Source of the DNA: Zeus faber
Lineage: Eukaryota > Chordata > Actinopteri > Zeiformes > Zeidae
Direction of reading: 5' to 3'
Length of the DNA: 64,000 bases
NCBI GenBank assembly: GCA_960531495.1
Contig: OY482859.1
Coordinates: 31,874,406 to 31,938,405, forward strand
The position numbers and the translations under genes are program-made. Below the pieces are notes generated by a model. It had not been told where the DNA came from. It saw only the letters and a list, made by a program, of their open reading frames with translations, and searched no databases. Below, piece after piece: positions 26,492-38,003 of this stretch (position 1 is its first letter; each line of letters begins with the position of its first letter).

Positions 26492-29415
26492 ATCTTTCTT
26501 TCTTCAATCTTTCTTTCAATCTTTCTTTCAATCTTTCAATCATTCAATCTTTCTTTAATTCTTTCTTTCAATCTTTCAATCTTTCAATTTTTCTTTCCAT
26601 CTTTCTTACTTTCATTCTCTCTTTCTTTCAATATTTCTTTCAATCTTTCAATCTTTCTTTCATTCTTTCATTCTTTCTTTCAATCGTTCTTTCATTCTTT
26701 CTTTCAATCTTTCATTCTTTCTTTCAATCTTTCAATCTTTCAATCTTTCTTTCATTCTTTTTTTTCATTCTTACTTTTAGTCTTTCAATCTTTCTTTAAA
26801 TCTTTCATTCTTTAAATCTTTCTTTCTTTCAATCATTCTTTTTTCAATCTTTCTTTCAATCTTTCAATCTTTCGATCTTTCAATCTTTCTTTAATTCTTT
26901 TATTCATTCTTTCTTTCAGTCTTTCAATCTTTCTTTAAATCTTTCTTTAAATCTTTCTTTCAATCTTTCAATCTTTCAATTTTTCTTTCATTCTTTCTTT
27001 CAATCTTTTTTACTTTCAATCTTTCTTTCAATCTTTCTTACTTTCATTCTCTCTTTCTTTCAATATTCTTTCAATCTTTAAATCTTTCTATAATTCTTTC
27101 ATTCTTTCTTTCGCACTTTCAATCTTTCTTTCATTCTTTCTTTCAGTCTTTCAATCTTTATTTCATTCTTTCTTTCAATCTTTCAATCTTTCAATCTTTC
27201 TTTCATTCTATCTTTCAATCTTTCAATCTTCCTTTCAATATTTTTTTCAGTCTTTCAATCTTTCTTTCATTCTTTCTTTCAATCTTTCAATCTTTCAATC
27301 TTTCTTTCATTCTATCTTTCAATCTTTCAATCTTTCTTTCAATATTTTTTTCAGTCTTTAATACTTTCAATCTTTTTTTCTTTTAATCTTTCTTTCAATC
27401 TTTCACTCATTCTTTCCTTCAGTCTTTCAATCTTTCTTTCAATTTTTCTTTCAATCTTTCTTTCAAACTTTCAATCTTACTTTCAATCTTTCTTTCAATC
27501 GTTCTTATATTCTTTCTTTCAATCTTTCATTCTTTCTTTCAATCTTTCAATCATTCTTTCTTTCATTCTTTCTTTCAGTCTTTCAACCTTTCTTTAAATC
27601 TTTCTTTAATTCTTTCATTCTTTCTTTCGCACTTTCAATCTTTCTTTCATTCTTTCTTTCAGTCTTTCAATCTTTCTTTCATTCTTTCTTTCAATCTTTC
27701 AATCTTTCAATCTTTCTTTCATTCTATCTTTCAATCTTTCAATCTTTCTTTCAATATTTTTTTCAGTCTTTCAATCTTTCTTTCATTCTTTCTTTCAATC
27801 TTTCAATCTTTCAATCTTTCTTTCATTCTATCTTTCAGTCTTTAAATCTTTCTTTCAATATTTTTTTCAGTCTTTAATACTTTCAATCTTTTTTTCTTTT
27901 AATCTTTCTTTCAATCTTTCACTCATTCTTTCCTTCAGTCTTTCAATCTTTCTTTCAATTTTTCTTTCAATCTTTCTTTCAAACTTTCAATCTTACTTTC
28001 AATCTTTCTTTCAATCGTTCTTAAATTCTTTCTTTCAATCTTTCATTCTTTCTTTCAATCTTTCAATCATTCTTTCTTTCATTCTTTCTTTCAGTCTTTC
28101 AACCTTTCTTAAAATCTTTCTTTCAATCTTTCTTTCAAGCTTTCTTTCATTCATTCTTTCAGTCTTTCAAACATTCAATTTTTCCTTCATTCCTTCTTTC
28201 AATCTTTATTACTTTCAATCTTTCTTTCAATCTTTCAATCTTTCTTTCATTCTTTCATTCTTTCTTTCAATCGTTCTTTCAATCTTTCCTTCAATCTTTC
28301 ATTCTTTCTTTCAATCTTTCTTTCAACTTTTCTTTCTTTTTTCAATCTTTCTTTCAATCTTTTTTTTCATTCCTTCTTTTAGTCTTTCAATCTTTCTTTA
28401 AATCTTTTTTTCTTTAAATCTTTCTTTCTTCAATCTTTCTTTCAATCTTTCTTTCAATCTTTCAATCATTCAATCTATCTTTAATTCTTTCTTTCAATCT
28501 TTCAATCTTTCAATTTTTCTTTCCATCTTTCTTACTTTCATTCTCTCTTTCTTTCAATATTTCTTTCAATCTTTCAATCTTTCTTTCATTCTTTCATTCT
28601 TTCTTTCAATCGTTCTTTCATTCTTTCTTTCAATCTTTCATTCTTTCTTTCAATCTTTCAATCTTTCAATCTATCTTTCATTCTTTTTTTTCATTCTTAC
28701 TTTTAGTCTTTCAATCTTTCTTTAAATCTTTCATTCTTTAAATCTTTCTTTCTTTCAATCATTCTTATTTCAATCTTTATTTCAATCTTTCAATCTTTCG
28801 ATCTTTCAATCTTTCTTTAATTCTTTTATTCATTCTTTCTTTCAGTCTTTCAATCTTTCTTTAAATCTTTCTTTCAATCTTTCAATCTTTCAATCTTTCT
28901 TTCAATCTTTCTTACTTTCATTCTCTCTTTCTTTCAATATTCTTTCAATCTTTCAATCTTTCTTTAATTCTTTCATTCTTTCTTTCGCACTTTCAATCTT
29001 TCTTTCATTCTTTCTTTCAGTCTTTCAATCTTTATTTCATTCTTTCTTTCAATCTTTCAATCTTTCAATCTTTCTTTCATTCTATCTTTCAATCTTTCAA
29101 TCTTTCTTTCAATATTTTTTTCAGTCTTTCAATCTTTCTTTCATTCTTTCTTTCAATCTTTCAATCTTTCAATCTTTCTTTCATTCTATCTTTCAATCTT
29201 TCAATCTTTCTTTCAATATTTTTTTCAGTCTTTAATACTTTCAATCTTTTTTTCTTTTAATCTTTCTTTCAATCTTTCACTCATTCTTTCCTTCAGTCTT
29301 TCAATCTTTCTTTCAATTTTTCTTTCAATCTTTCTTTCAAACTTTCAATCTTACTTTCAATCTTTCTTTCAATCGTTCTTATATTCTTTCTTTCAATCTT
29401 TCATTCTTTCTATCA

Positions 29416-29818
29416 ATCTTTCAATCATTCTTTCTTTCATTCTTTCTTTCAGTCTTTCAACCTTTCTTAAAATCTTTCTTTCAATCTTTCTTTCAAGCTT
29501 TCTTTCATTCATTCTTTCAGTCTTTCAAACATTCAACTTTTCCTTCATTCCTTCTTTCAATCTTTATTACTTTCATTCTTTCTTTCAATCTTTCATTCTT
29601 TCTTTCAATATTTCTTTCAATCATTCTTTCTTTCATTCTTTCTTTCAGTCTTTCAACCTTTCTTAAAATCTTTCTTTCAATCTTTCTTTCAAGCTTTCTT
29701 TCATTCATTCTTTCAGTCTTTCAAACATTCAACTTTTCCTTCATTCCTTCTTTCAATCTTTATTACTTTCATTCTTTCTTTCAATCTTTCATTCTTTCTT
29801 TCAATATTTCTTTCAATC
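29416..29818 (+). repeat. 196-bp tandem duplication
   Basis: Two copies with a 196-bp shift. TCAATCATTC is at 29421 and 29617, and TCTTTCAAACATTCAAC at 29521 and 29717. Each contains CAAGCTTTC and CAACTTTTCC. The match breaks at 29415 on the left and at 29623/29819 on the right. It is the smallest clear higher-order duplication in the window, and neighbouring Q units have a single copy. Confidence 0.8.
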
Positions 29819-30766
29819 TTTCTTTAATTCTTTCATTCTTTCTTTCGCACTTTCAATCTTTCTTTCATTCTTTCTTTCAGTCTTTCAATCTTTCTTTCAT
29901 TCTTTCTTTCAATCTTTCAATCTTTCAATCTTTCTTTCATTCTATCTTTCAATCTTTCAATCTTTCTTTCAATATTTTTTTCAGTCTTTCAATCTTTCTT
30001 TCATTCTTTCTTTCAATCTTTCAATCTTTCAATCTTTCTTTCATTCTATCTTTCAGTCTTTAAATCTTTCTTTCAATATTTTTTTCAGTCTTTAATACTT
30101 TCAATCTTTTTTTCTTTTAATCTTTCTTTCAATCTTTCACTCATTCTTTCCTTCAGTCTTTCAATCTTTCTTTCAATTTTTCTTTCAATCTTTCTTTCAA
30201 ACTTTCAATCTTTCTTTCAATCGTTCTTATATTCTTTCTTTCAATCTTTCATTCTTTCTTTCAATCTTTCAATCATTCTTTCTTTCATTCTTTCTTTCAG
30301 TCTTTCAACCTTTCTTAAAATCTTTCTTTCAATCTTTCATTCATTCTTTCAGTCTTTCAAACATTCAATTTTTCCTTCATTCCTTCTTTCAATCTTTATT
30401 ACTTTCAATCTTTCTTTCAATCTTTCAATCTTTCTTTCATTCTTTCATTCTTTCTTTCAATCGTTCTTTCAATCTTTCCTTCAATCTTTCAATCTTTCTT
30501 TCATACTTTCATTCTTTCTTCCAATCTTTCTTTCAATCTTTCAATCTTTCTTTCATTCTTTCATTTTTCTTTCAACCTTTCAATCTTTCTTTCATTCTTT
30601 TTTTAGTCTTTCAATCTTTCTTTAAATCTTTCTTTCAATCTTTCTTTACAACTTTCAATCTTTCAATCTTTCTTTCATTCTATCTTTCAACCTTTCTTTC
30701 AATCTTTCTTTAATTCTTTAATTCAGTCTTAAAATCTTTCTTTCAATCTTTCTTTCTTTAAATATT

Positions 30767-31165
30767 TTGATCTCTCAAACATTCTTTCTTTTTATCAGTC
30801 TTTTTTTGTTTCTTTCATTCATTCTTTCAATTTTTCTTACTTTCAATCTTTCTTTTTTTCAATATTTCTTTCAATCTTTTAATCTTTCATTCATTCTTTC
30901 ATTCTTTCTTTCAATCTTTCATTCTTTCTTTCAATCTTTCAATCTTTCAATCTCTCTTTTAATCTTTCTTTCATTTTTTCTTTCAGTCTTTCAATCTTTC
31001 TTTCAATCTTTCTTTCAATCTTTCTTTCAAACTTTCATTCTTTCTTTCAATCTTTCTTTCAATCTTTCTTTCAATCTTTCTTTCTTTTTTCAATCTTTCT
31101 TTCAATCTTTTTTTTCATTCTTACTTTTAGTCTTTCAATCTTTCTTTAAATCTTTTTTTCTTTAA
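30767..31165 (+). repeat. Conserved Q core, copy 7
   Basis: Intact core. Upstream, the T run before AGTC is shorter by two bases than in the copy 2 and 3 flanks (near 30600). It is the last core before a core-free interval of 13.8 kb. Confidence 0.85.
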
Positions 31166-32915
31166 ATCTTTCTTTCTTCAATCTTTCTTTCAATCTTTCT
31201 TTCAATCTTTCAATCATTCAATCTTTCTTTAATTCTTTCTTTCAATCTTTCAATCTTTCAATTTTTCTTTCCATCTTTCTTACTTTCATTCTCTCTTTCT
31301 TTCAATATTTCTTTCAATCTTTCAATCTTTCTTTCATTCTTTCATTCTTTCTTTCAATCGTTCTTTCATTCTTTCTTTCAATCTTTCATTCTTTCTTTCA
31401 ATCTTTCAATCTTTCAATTTTTCTTTCATTCTTTTTTTTCATTCTTACTTTCATTCTTTAAATCTTTCTTTCTTTCAATCATTCTTTTTTCAATCTTTCT
31501 TTCAATCTTTCAATCTTTCGATCTTTCAATCTTTCTTTAATTCTTTTATTCATTCTTTCTTTCAGTCTTTCAATCTTTCTTTAAATCTTTCTTTAAATCT
31601 TTCTTTCAATCTTTCAATCTTTCAATTTTTCTTTCATTCTTTCTTTCAATCTTTTTTACTTTCAATCTTTCTTTCAATCTTTCTTACTTTCATTCTCTCT
31701 TTCTTTCAATATTCTTTCAATCTTTCAATCTTTCTTTCATTCTTTCATTCTTTCTTTCAATCGTTCTTTTATTCTTTCTTTCAATCTTTCATTCTTTCTT
31801 TCAATCTTTCAATCTTTCAATCTTTCTTTCATTCTTCCTTTCAATCTTTCTTTCAAGCTTTCTTTCAATCCTTCTTACTTTCAATCTTTCTTTCTTTCTT
31901 TCAGTATTTCTTTCAATCTTTCAATCTTTCTTTCATTCTTTCTTTCAATCTTTCAATCTTTCAATTTTTCTTTCAATCTTTCTTACTTTCATTCTCTCTT
32001 TCTTTCAATATTTCTTTCAGTCTTTCAATCTTTCTTTCATTCTTTCATTCTTTCTTTCAATCTTTCATTCTTTCTTTCAATCTTTCAATCTTTCAATCTT
32101 GCTTTCATTCTTTTTTTTTATTCTTACTTTTAGTCTTTCAATCTTTCTTTAAATCTTTCATTCTTTAAATCTTTCTTTCTTTCAATCATTCTTTTTTCAA
32201 TCTTTCTTTCAATCTTTCAATCTTTCAATCTTTCAATCTTTCTTTAATTCTTTTATTCATTCTTTCTTCCAGTCTTTCAATCTTTCTTTCAATCTTTCTT
32301 TAAATCTTTCTTTCAATCTTTCAATCTTTCAATTTTTCTTTCATTCTTTCTTTCAATCTTTTTTACTTTCAATCTTTCTTTCAATCTTTCTTACTTTCAT
32401 TCTCTCTTTCATTCAATATTCTTTCAGTCTTTCAATCTTTCTTTCATTCTTTCATTCTTTCTTTCAATCGTTCTTTTATTCTTTCTTTCAATCTTTCATT
32501 CTTTATTTCAATCTTTCAATCTTTCAATCTTTCTTTCATTCCTTCTTTCAATCTTTCTTTCAAGCTTTCTTTCAATCGTTCTTACTTTCAATCTTTCTTT
32601 CTTTCTTTCAGTATTTCTTTCAATCTTTCAATCTTTCTTTCATTCTTTCTCTCAATCTTTCTTTCTTTCAATCTTTCAATCTTTCTTTCATTCATTCTTT
32701 CAGTCTTTCAAACTTTCAATTTTTCCTTCATTCCTTCTTTCAATCTTTATTACTTTCAATCTTTCTTTCAATCTTTCTTTCGTTCTTTCATTCTTTCTTT
32801 CAATCGTTCTTTCAATCTTTCCTTCAATCTTTCAATCTTTCTTTCATACTTTCATTCTTTCTTTCAATCTTTCTTTCTTTCTTTCAATCTTTCTTTCATT
32901 CTTTCATTCTTTCTT

Positions 32916-35090
32916 TCAACCTTTCAATCTTTCTTTCATTCTTTTTTTTAGTCTTTCAATCTTTCTTTAAATCTTTCTTTCAATCTTTCTTTCATTCTTT
33001 CTTTCAATCTTTTTTACTTTCAATCTTTCTTTCAATCTTTCTTACTTTCATTCTCTCTTTCTTTCAATATTCTTTCAATCCTTCAATCTTTCTTTCATTC
33101 TTTCATTCTTTCTTTCAATCGTTCTTTTATTCTTTCTTTCAATCTTTCATTCTTTCTTTCAATCTTTCAATCTTTCAATCTTTCTTTCATTCTTTCTTTC
33201 AATCTTTCTTTCAAGCTTTCTTTCAATCGTTCTTACTTTCAATCTTTCTTTCTTTCTTTCAGTATTTCTTTCAATCTTTCAATCTTTCTTTCATTCTTTC
33301 TTTCAATCTTTCAATCTTTCAATTTTTCTTTCAATCTTTCTTACTTTCATTCTCTCTTTCTTTCAATATTTATTTCAGTCTTTCAATCTTTCTTTCATTC
33401 TTTCATTCTTTCTTTCAATCTTTCATTCTTTCTTTCAATCTTTCAATCTTTCAATCTTGCTTTCATTCTTTTTTTTCATTCTTACTTTTAGTCTTTCAAT
33501 CTTTCTTTAAATCTTTCATTCTTTAAATCTTTCTTTCTTTCAATCATTCTTTTTTCAATCTTTCTTTCAATCTTTCAATCTTTCAATCTTTCAATCTTTC
33601 TTTAATTCTTTTATTCATTCTTTCTTCCAGTCTTTCAATCTTTCTTTCAATCTTTCTTTAAATCTTTCTTTCAATCTTTCAATCTTTCAATTTTTCTTTC
33701 ATTCTTTCTTTCAATCTTTTTTACTTTCAATCTTTCTTTCAATCTTTCTTACTTTCATTCTCTCTTTCTTTCAATATTCTTTCAATCTTTCAATCTTTCT
33801 TTCATTCTTTCATTCTTTCTTTCAATCGTTCTTTTATTCTTTCTTTCAATCTTTCATTCTTTATTTCAATCTTTCAATCTTTCAATCTTTCTTTCATTCC
33901 TTCTTTCAATCTTTCTTTCAAGCTTTCTTTCAATCGTTCTTACTTTCAATCTTTCTTTCTTTCTTTCAGTATTTCTTTCAATCTTTCAATCTTTCTTTCA
34001 TTCTTTCTTTCAACCTTTCAATCTTTCTTTCATTCTTTTTTTTAGTCTTTCAATCTTTCTTTAAATCTTTCTTTCAATCTTTCTTTCATTCTTTCTTTCA
34101 ATCTTTTTTACTTTCAATCTTTCTTTCAATCTTTCTTACTTTCATTCTCTCTTTCTTTCAATATTCTTTCAATCCTTCAATCTTTCTTTCATTCTTTCAT
34201 TCTTTCTTTCAATCGTTCTTTTATTCTTTCTTTCAATCTTTCATTCTTTCTTTCAATCTTTCAATCTTTCAATCTTTCTTTCATTCTTTCTTTCAATCTT
34301 TCTTTCAAGCTTTCTTTCAATCGTTCTTACTTTCAATCTTTCTTTCTTTCTTTCAGTATTTCTTTCAATCTTTCAATCTTTCTTTCATTCTTTCTTTCAA
34401 TCTTTCAATCTTTCAATTTTTCTTTCAATCTTTCTTACTTTCATTCTCTCTTTCTTTCAATATTTATTTCAGTCTTTCAATCTTTCTTTCATTCTTTCAT
34501 TCTTTCTTTCAATCTTTCATTCTTTCTTTCAATCTTTCAATCTTTCAATCTTGCTTTCATTCTTTTTTTTCATTTTTACTTTTAGTCTTTCAATCTTTCT
34601 TTAAATCTTTCATTCTTTAAATCTTTCTTTCTTTCAATCATTCTTTTTTCAATCTTTCTTTCAATCTTTCAATCTTTCAATCTTTCAATCTTTCTTTAAT
34701 TCTTTTATTCATTCTTTCTTCCAGTCTTTCAATCTTTCTTTCAATCTTTCTTTAAATCTTTCTTTCAATCTTTCAATCTTTCAATTTTTCTTTCATTCTT
34801 TCTTTCAATCTTTTTTACTTTCAATCTTTCTTTCAATCTTTCTTACTTTCATTCTCTCTTTCTTTCAATATTCTTTCAATCTTTCAATCTTTCTTTCATT
34901 CTTTCATTCTTTCTTTCAATCGTTCTTTTATTCTTTCTTTCAATCTTTCATTCTTTATTTCAATCTTTCAATCTTTCTTTCATTCCTTCTTTCAATCTTT
35001 CTTTCAAGCTTTCTTTCAATCGTTCTTACTTTCAATCTTTCTTTCTTTCTTTCAGTATTTCTTTCAATCTTTCAATCTTTCTTTCATTCT
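32916..35090 (+). repeat. 1094-bp tandem duplication
   Basis: Two copies joined near 34010. The rare word AATCCTTCAA is at 33077 and 34171, AATCTTTCTTTCAAGC at 33201 and 34295, and the variant TATTTATTTCAGTC near 33367 and 34461. The second copy lacks 8 bp (one CTTTCAAT word) near 34975. A related, more diverged unit lies about 1358 bp upstream (GCTTTCATTC at 32101 and near 33459). Confidence 0.75.
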
Positions 35091-37991
35091 TTCTCTCAAT
35101 CTTTCTTTCTTTCAATCTTTCAATCTTTCTTTCATTCATTCTTTCAGTCTTTCAAACTTTCAATTTTTCCTTCATTCCTTCTTTCAATCTTTATTACTTT
35201 CAATCTTTCTTTCAATCTTTCTTTCGTTCTTTCATTCTTTCTTTCAATCGTTCTTTCAATCTTTCCTTCAATCTTTCAATCTTTCTTTCATACTTTCATT
35301 CTTTCTTTCAATCTTTCTTTCTTTCTTTCAATCTTTCTTTCATTCTTTCATTCTTTCTTTCAACCTTTCAATCTTTCTTTCATTCTTTTTTTTAGTCTTT
35401 CAATCTTTCTTTAAATCTTTCTTTCAATCTTTCTTTCAAAATTTCAATATTTCAATCTTTCTTTCATTCTATCTTTCAACCTTTCTTTCAATCTTTTAAT
35501 CTTTCATTCATTCTTTCATTCTTTCTTTCAATCTTTCATTCTTTCTTTCAATCTTTCAATCTCTCTTTTAATCTTTCTTTCAATTTTTCTTTCCATCTTT
35601 ATTACTTTCATTCTCTCTTTCTTTCAATATTTCTTTCAATCTTTCAATCTTTCTTTCATAATTTCATTCTTTCTTTCAATCGTTCTTTCATTCTTTCTTT
35701 GAATCTTTCATTCTTTCTTTCAATCTTTCAATCTTTCAATCTTTCTTTCATTCTTTTTTTTCATTCTTTCATTCTTTCTTTCAATCGTTCTTTCATTCTT
35801 TCTTTCAATCTTTCATTCTTTCTTTCAATCTTTCAATCTTTCAATCTTTCTTTCATTCTTTTTTTCATTCTTACTTTTAGTCTTTCAATCTTTCTTCAAA
35901 TCTTTCATTCTTTAAATCTTTCTTTCTTTCAATCATTCTTTTTTCAATCTTTCTTTCAATCTTTCAATCTTTCAATCTTTCTTTAATTCTTTTATTCATT
36001 CTTTCTTTCAGTCTTTCAATCTTTCTTTCAATCTTTCAATCTTTCATTCTCTCTTTCTTTCAATATTCTTTCAATCTTTCAATCTTTCTTTCATTCTTTC
36101 ATTCTTTCTTTCAATCGTTCTTTTATTCTTTCTTTCTTGCAATCTTTCAATCTTTCTTTCAATCTGCCTTTCATTTTTTCTTTCAGTCTTTCAATCTTTC
36201 TTTAAATCTTTCTTTCAATCTTTCTTTCAAACTTTCAATTTTTATTTCAATTTTTCAATCTTTCTTTCAATCTTTCAATCTTTCTTTCATTCTTTCTTTC
36301 AATATTTCAATCTTTCAATCTTTCTTTCAATCTTTCTTTCATCCTTTCTTTCAATCTTTCGTTCAATATTTCTTTCAATCTTTCTTACTTTCAATCTTTC
36401 TTTGTTTAAATCATTCTTTCAATCTTTCTTTCAATCTTTCTTTCAATCTTTCTTTCAATTTTTCTTTCATCCTTTCTTCCAATCTTTCGTTCAATATTTC
36501 TTTCAATCTTTCTTTCTTTCAATCTTTCTTTGTTTAAATCTTTCTTTCAATCTTTCTTTCAAACTTTCAATCATTATTTCAATCTTTCATTCTTTCCATC
36601 TTTCTTGCAATCTTTCTTTCAATTGTTTAATCTTTCAATGTTTCTTTCATTCTTTCTTTCAGTCTATCAATCTTTTTTTCAATCTTTCTTTCATTCTTTC
36701 TTTCAATCTTTCTTTCAAACTTTCAATCTTTATTTCAATCTTTCAATCTTTCAATCTTTCTTTCAATCTTTCAATCTTTCTTTCATTCTTTCTTTCAATA
36801 TTTCAATCTTTCAATCTTTCTTTCATTCATTCTTTAAATCTTTCAATCTTTCTTTCATTCTTTCTTTCAATCTATCTTACTTTCAATCTATCTTTCTTTC
36901 AATATTTCTTCCAATCGTTCAATCTTTCTTTCATTCTTTCTTTCAATCTTTCTGTCCGTCATTCTTTCTTTCAGTCTTTCTTTCAATCATTCAATCATTC
37001 AATCTTTCTTTCTTTCAATCTTTCTTTCAATCTTTCTTTCAATATTTCTTTCTTTCTTTCAATCTTTCTTTCAATCTTTCTTTCAAACTTTCAATCTTTA
37101 TTTCAATCTTTCAATCTTTCAATCTTTCTTTCAATCTTTCAATCTTTCTTTCATTCTTTCTTTCAATATTTCAATCTTTCAATCTTTCTTTCATTCATTC
37201 TTTAAATCTTTCAATCTTTCTTTCATTCTTTCTTTCAATCTATCTTACTTTCAATCTATCTTTCTTTCAATATTTCTTCCAATCGTTCAATCTTTCTTTC
37301 ATTCTTTCTTTCAATCTTTCTTTTGTTAATTCTTTCAATCTTTCTTTCAATATTTCTTTCAATCTTTCTTTCTTTAAATCTTTCTTTCAATCTTTCTTTC
37401 AAACTTTCAATCTTTATTTCAATCTTTCAATCTTTCAATCTTTCTTACATTCGTTCTTTCAATCTTTCTTTAATTATTTCTTTCATTATTTCTTTCAATC
37501 TTTCAATCTTTCTTTCATTCTTTCATTCTTTCTTTCAATCGTTCTTTCATTCTTTCTTTCAATTTTTCATTCTTTCTTTCTAACTTTCAATCTTTCAATC
37601 TTTCTTTCAATCTTTCTTTCTTTCAATCTTTCTTTCAATCTTTCTTACTTTCAATCTTTCTTTCCTTAAATCTTTCTTTCAGTCTTTCTTTCAATCTATC
37701 AATCATTATTTCAATCTTTCAATCGTTCAATCTTTCTTTCAATCTTTCAATCTTTCTTTCAATATTTCTTTCAATCTTTCTTTCTTTAAATCTTTCTTTC
37801 AAACTTTCTTTCAAACATTCAATCTTTCTTTCAATCTTTCAATCTTTCAATCTTTCTTTCATTCTTTCTTTCAGTCTTTCAACCTTTTTTTCAATCATTC
37901 TGTCAATCTTTCAATCTTTCTTTCATTCTTTCTTTCAATCTTTCAATCTTGCTTTCATTCTTTCTTACTTTCAATTTTTCTATCTTTCAAT

Positions 37992-38003
37992 ATTGGTTCC
38001 AAT
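37992..38003. other. ATTGGTTCCAAT dyad, copy 4
   Basis: In P-C, 3348 bp before copy 5. Downstream this unit lacks the CCAACTTTC word found after the other copies. Confidence 0.6.

Larger units (their letters stand above)
21993..28048 (+). repeat. 3028-bp exact-looking tandem duplication
   Basis: Two copies of 3028 bp join near 25020. TTTATTTCAATC is at 21993 and 25021, ATTGGTTCCAAT at 22408 and 25436, the core at 23065 and 26093, and TCTTAAATTC at 24991 and 28019. The repeat spans 6056 bp, almost exactly two units, and agrees base for base wherever I compared. It copied a piece of P-B into Q-B (about 25.02-25.87 kb). Its left end overlaps the 904-bp duplication. Confidence 0.85.
22838..36133 (+). 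repeat. Satellite domain Q-B
   Basis: Q-type satellite with TCGCACTTTC, AGTCTTTAATAC and CAAGCTTTC markers, and cores at 23065, 26093 and 30767. It holds the 3028-bp, 196-bp and 1094-bp duplications. About 25021-25865 is P-type, copied in by the 3028-bp event. From about 31.3 kb on, CATTCTCTC/CAAGCTTTC units of 1.1-1.4 kb replace core-containing ones. No gene or non-satellite insert is visible. Confidence 0.85.
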
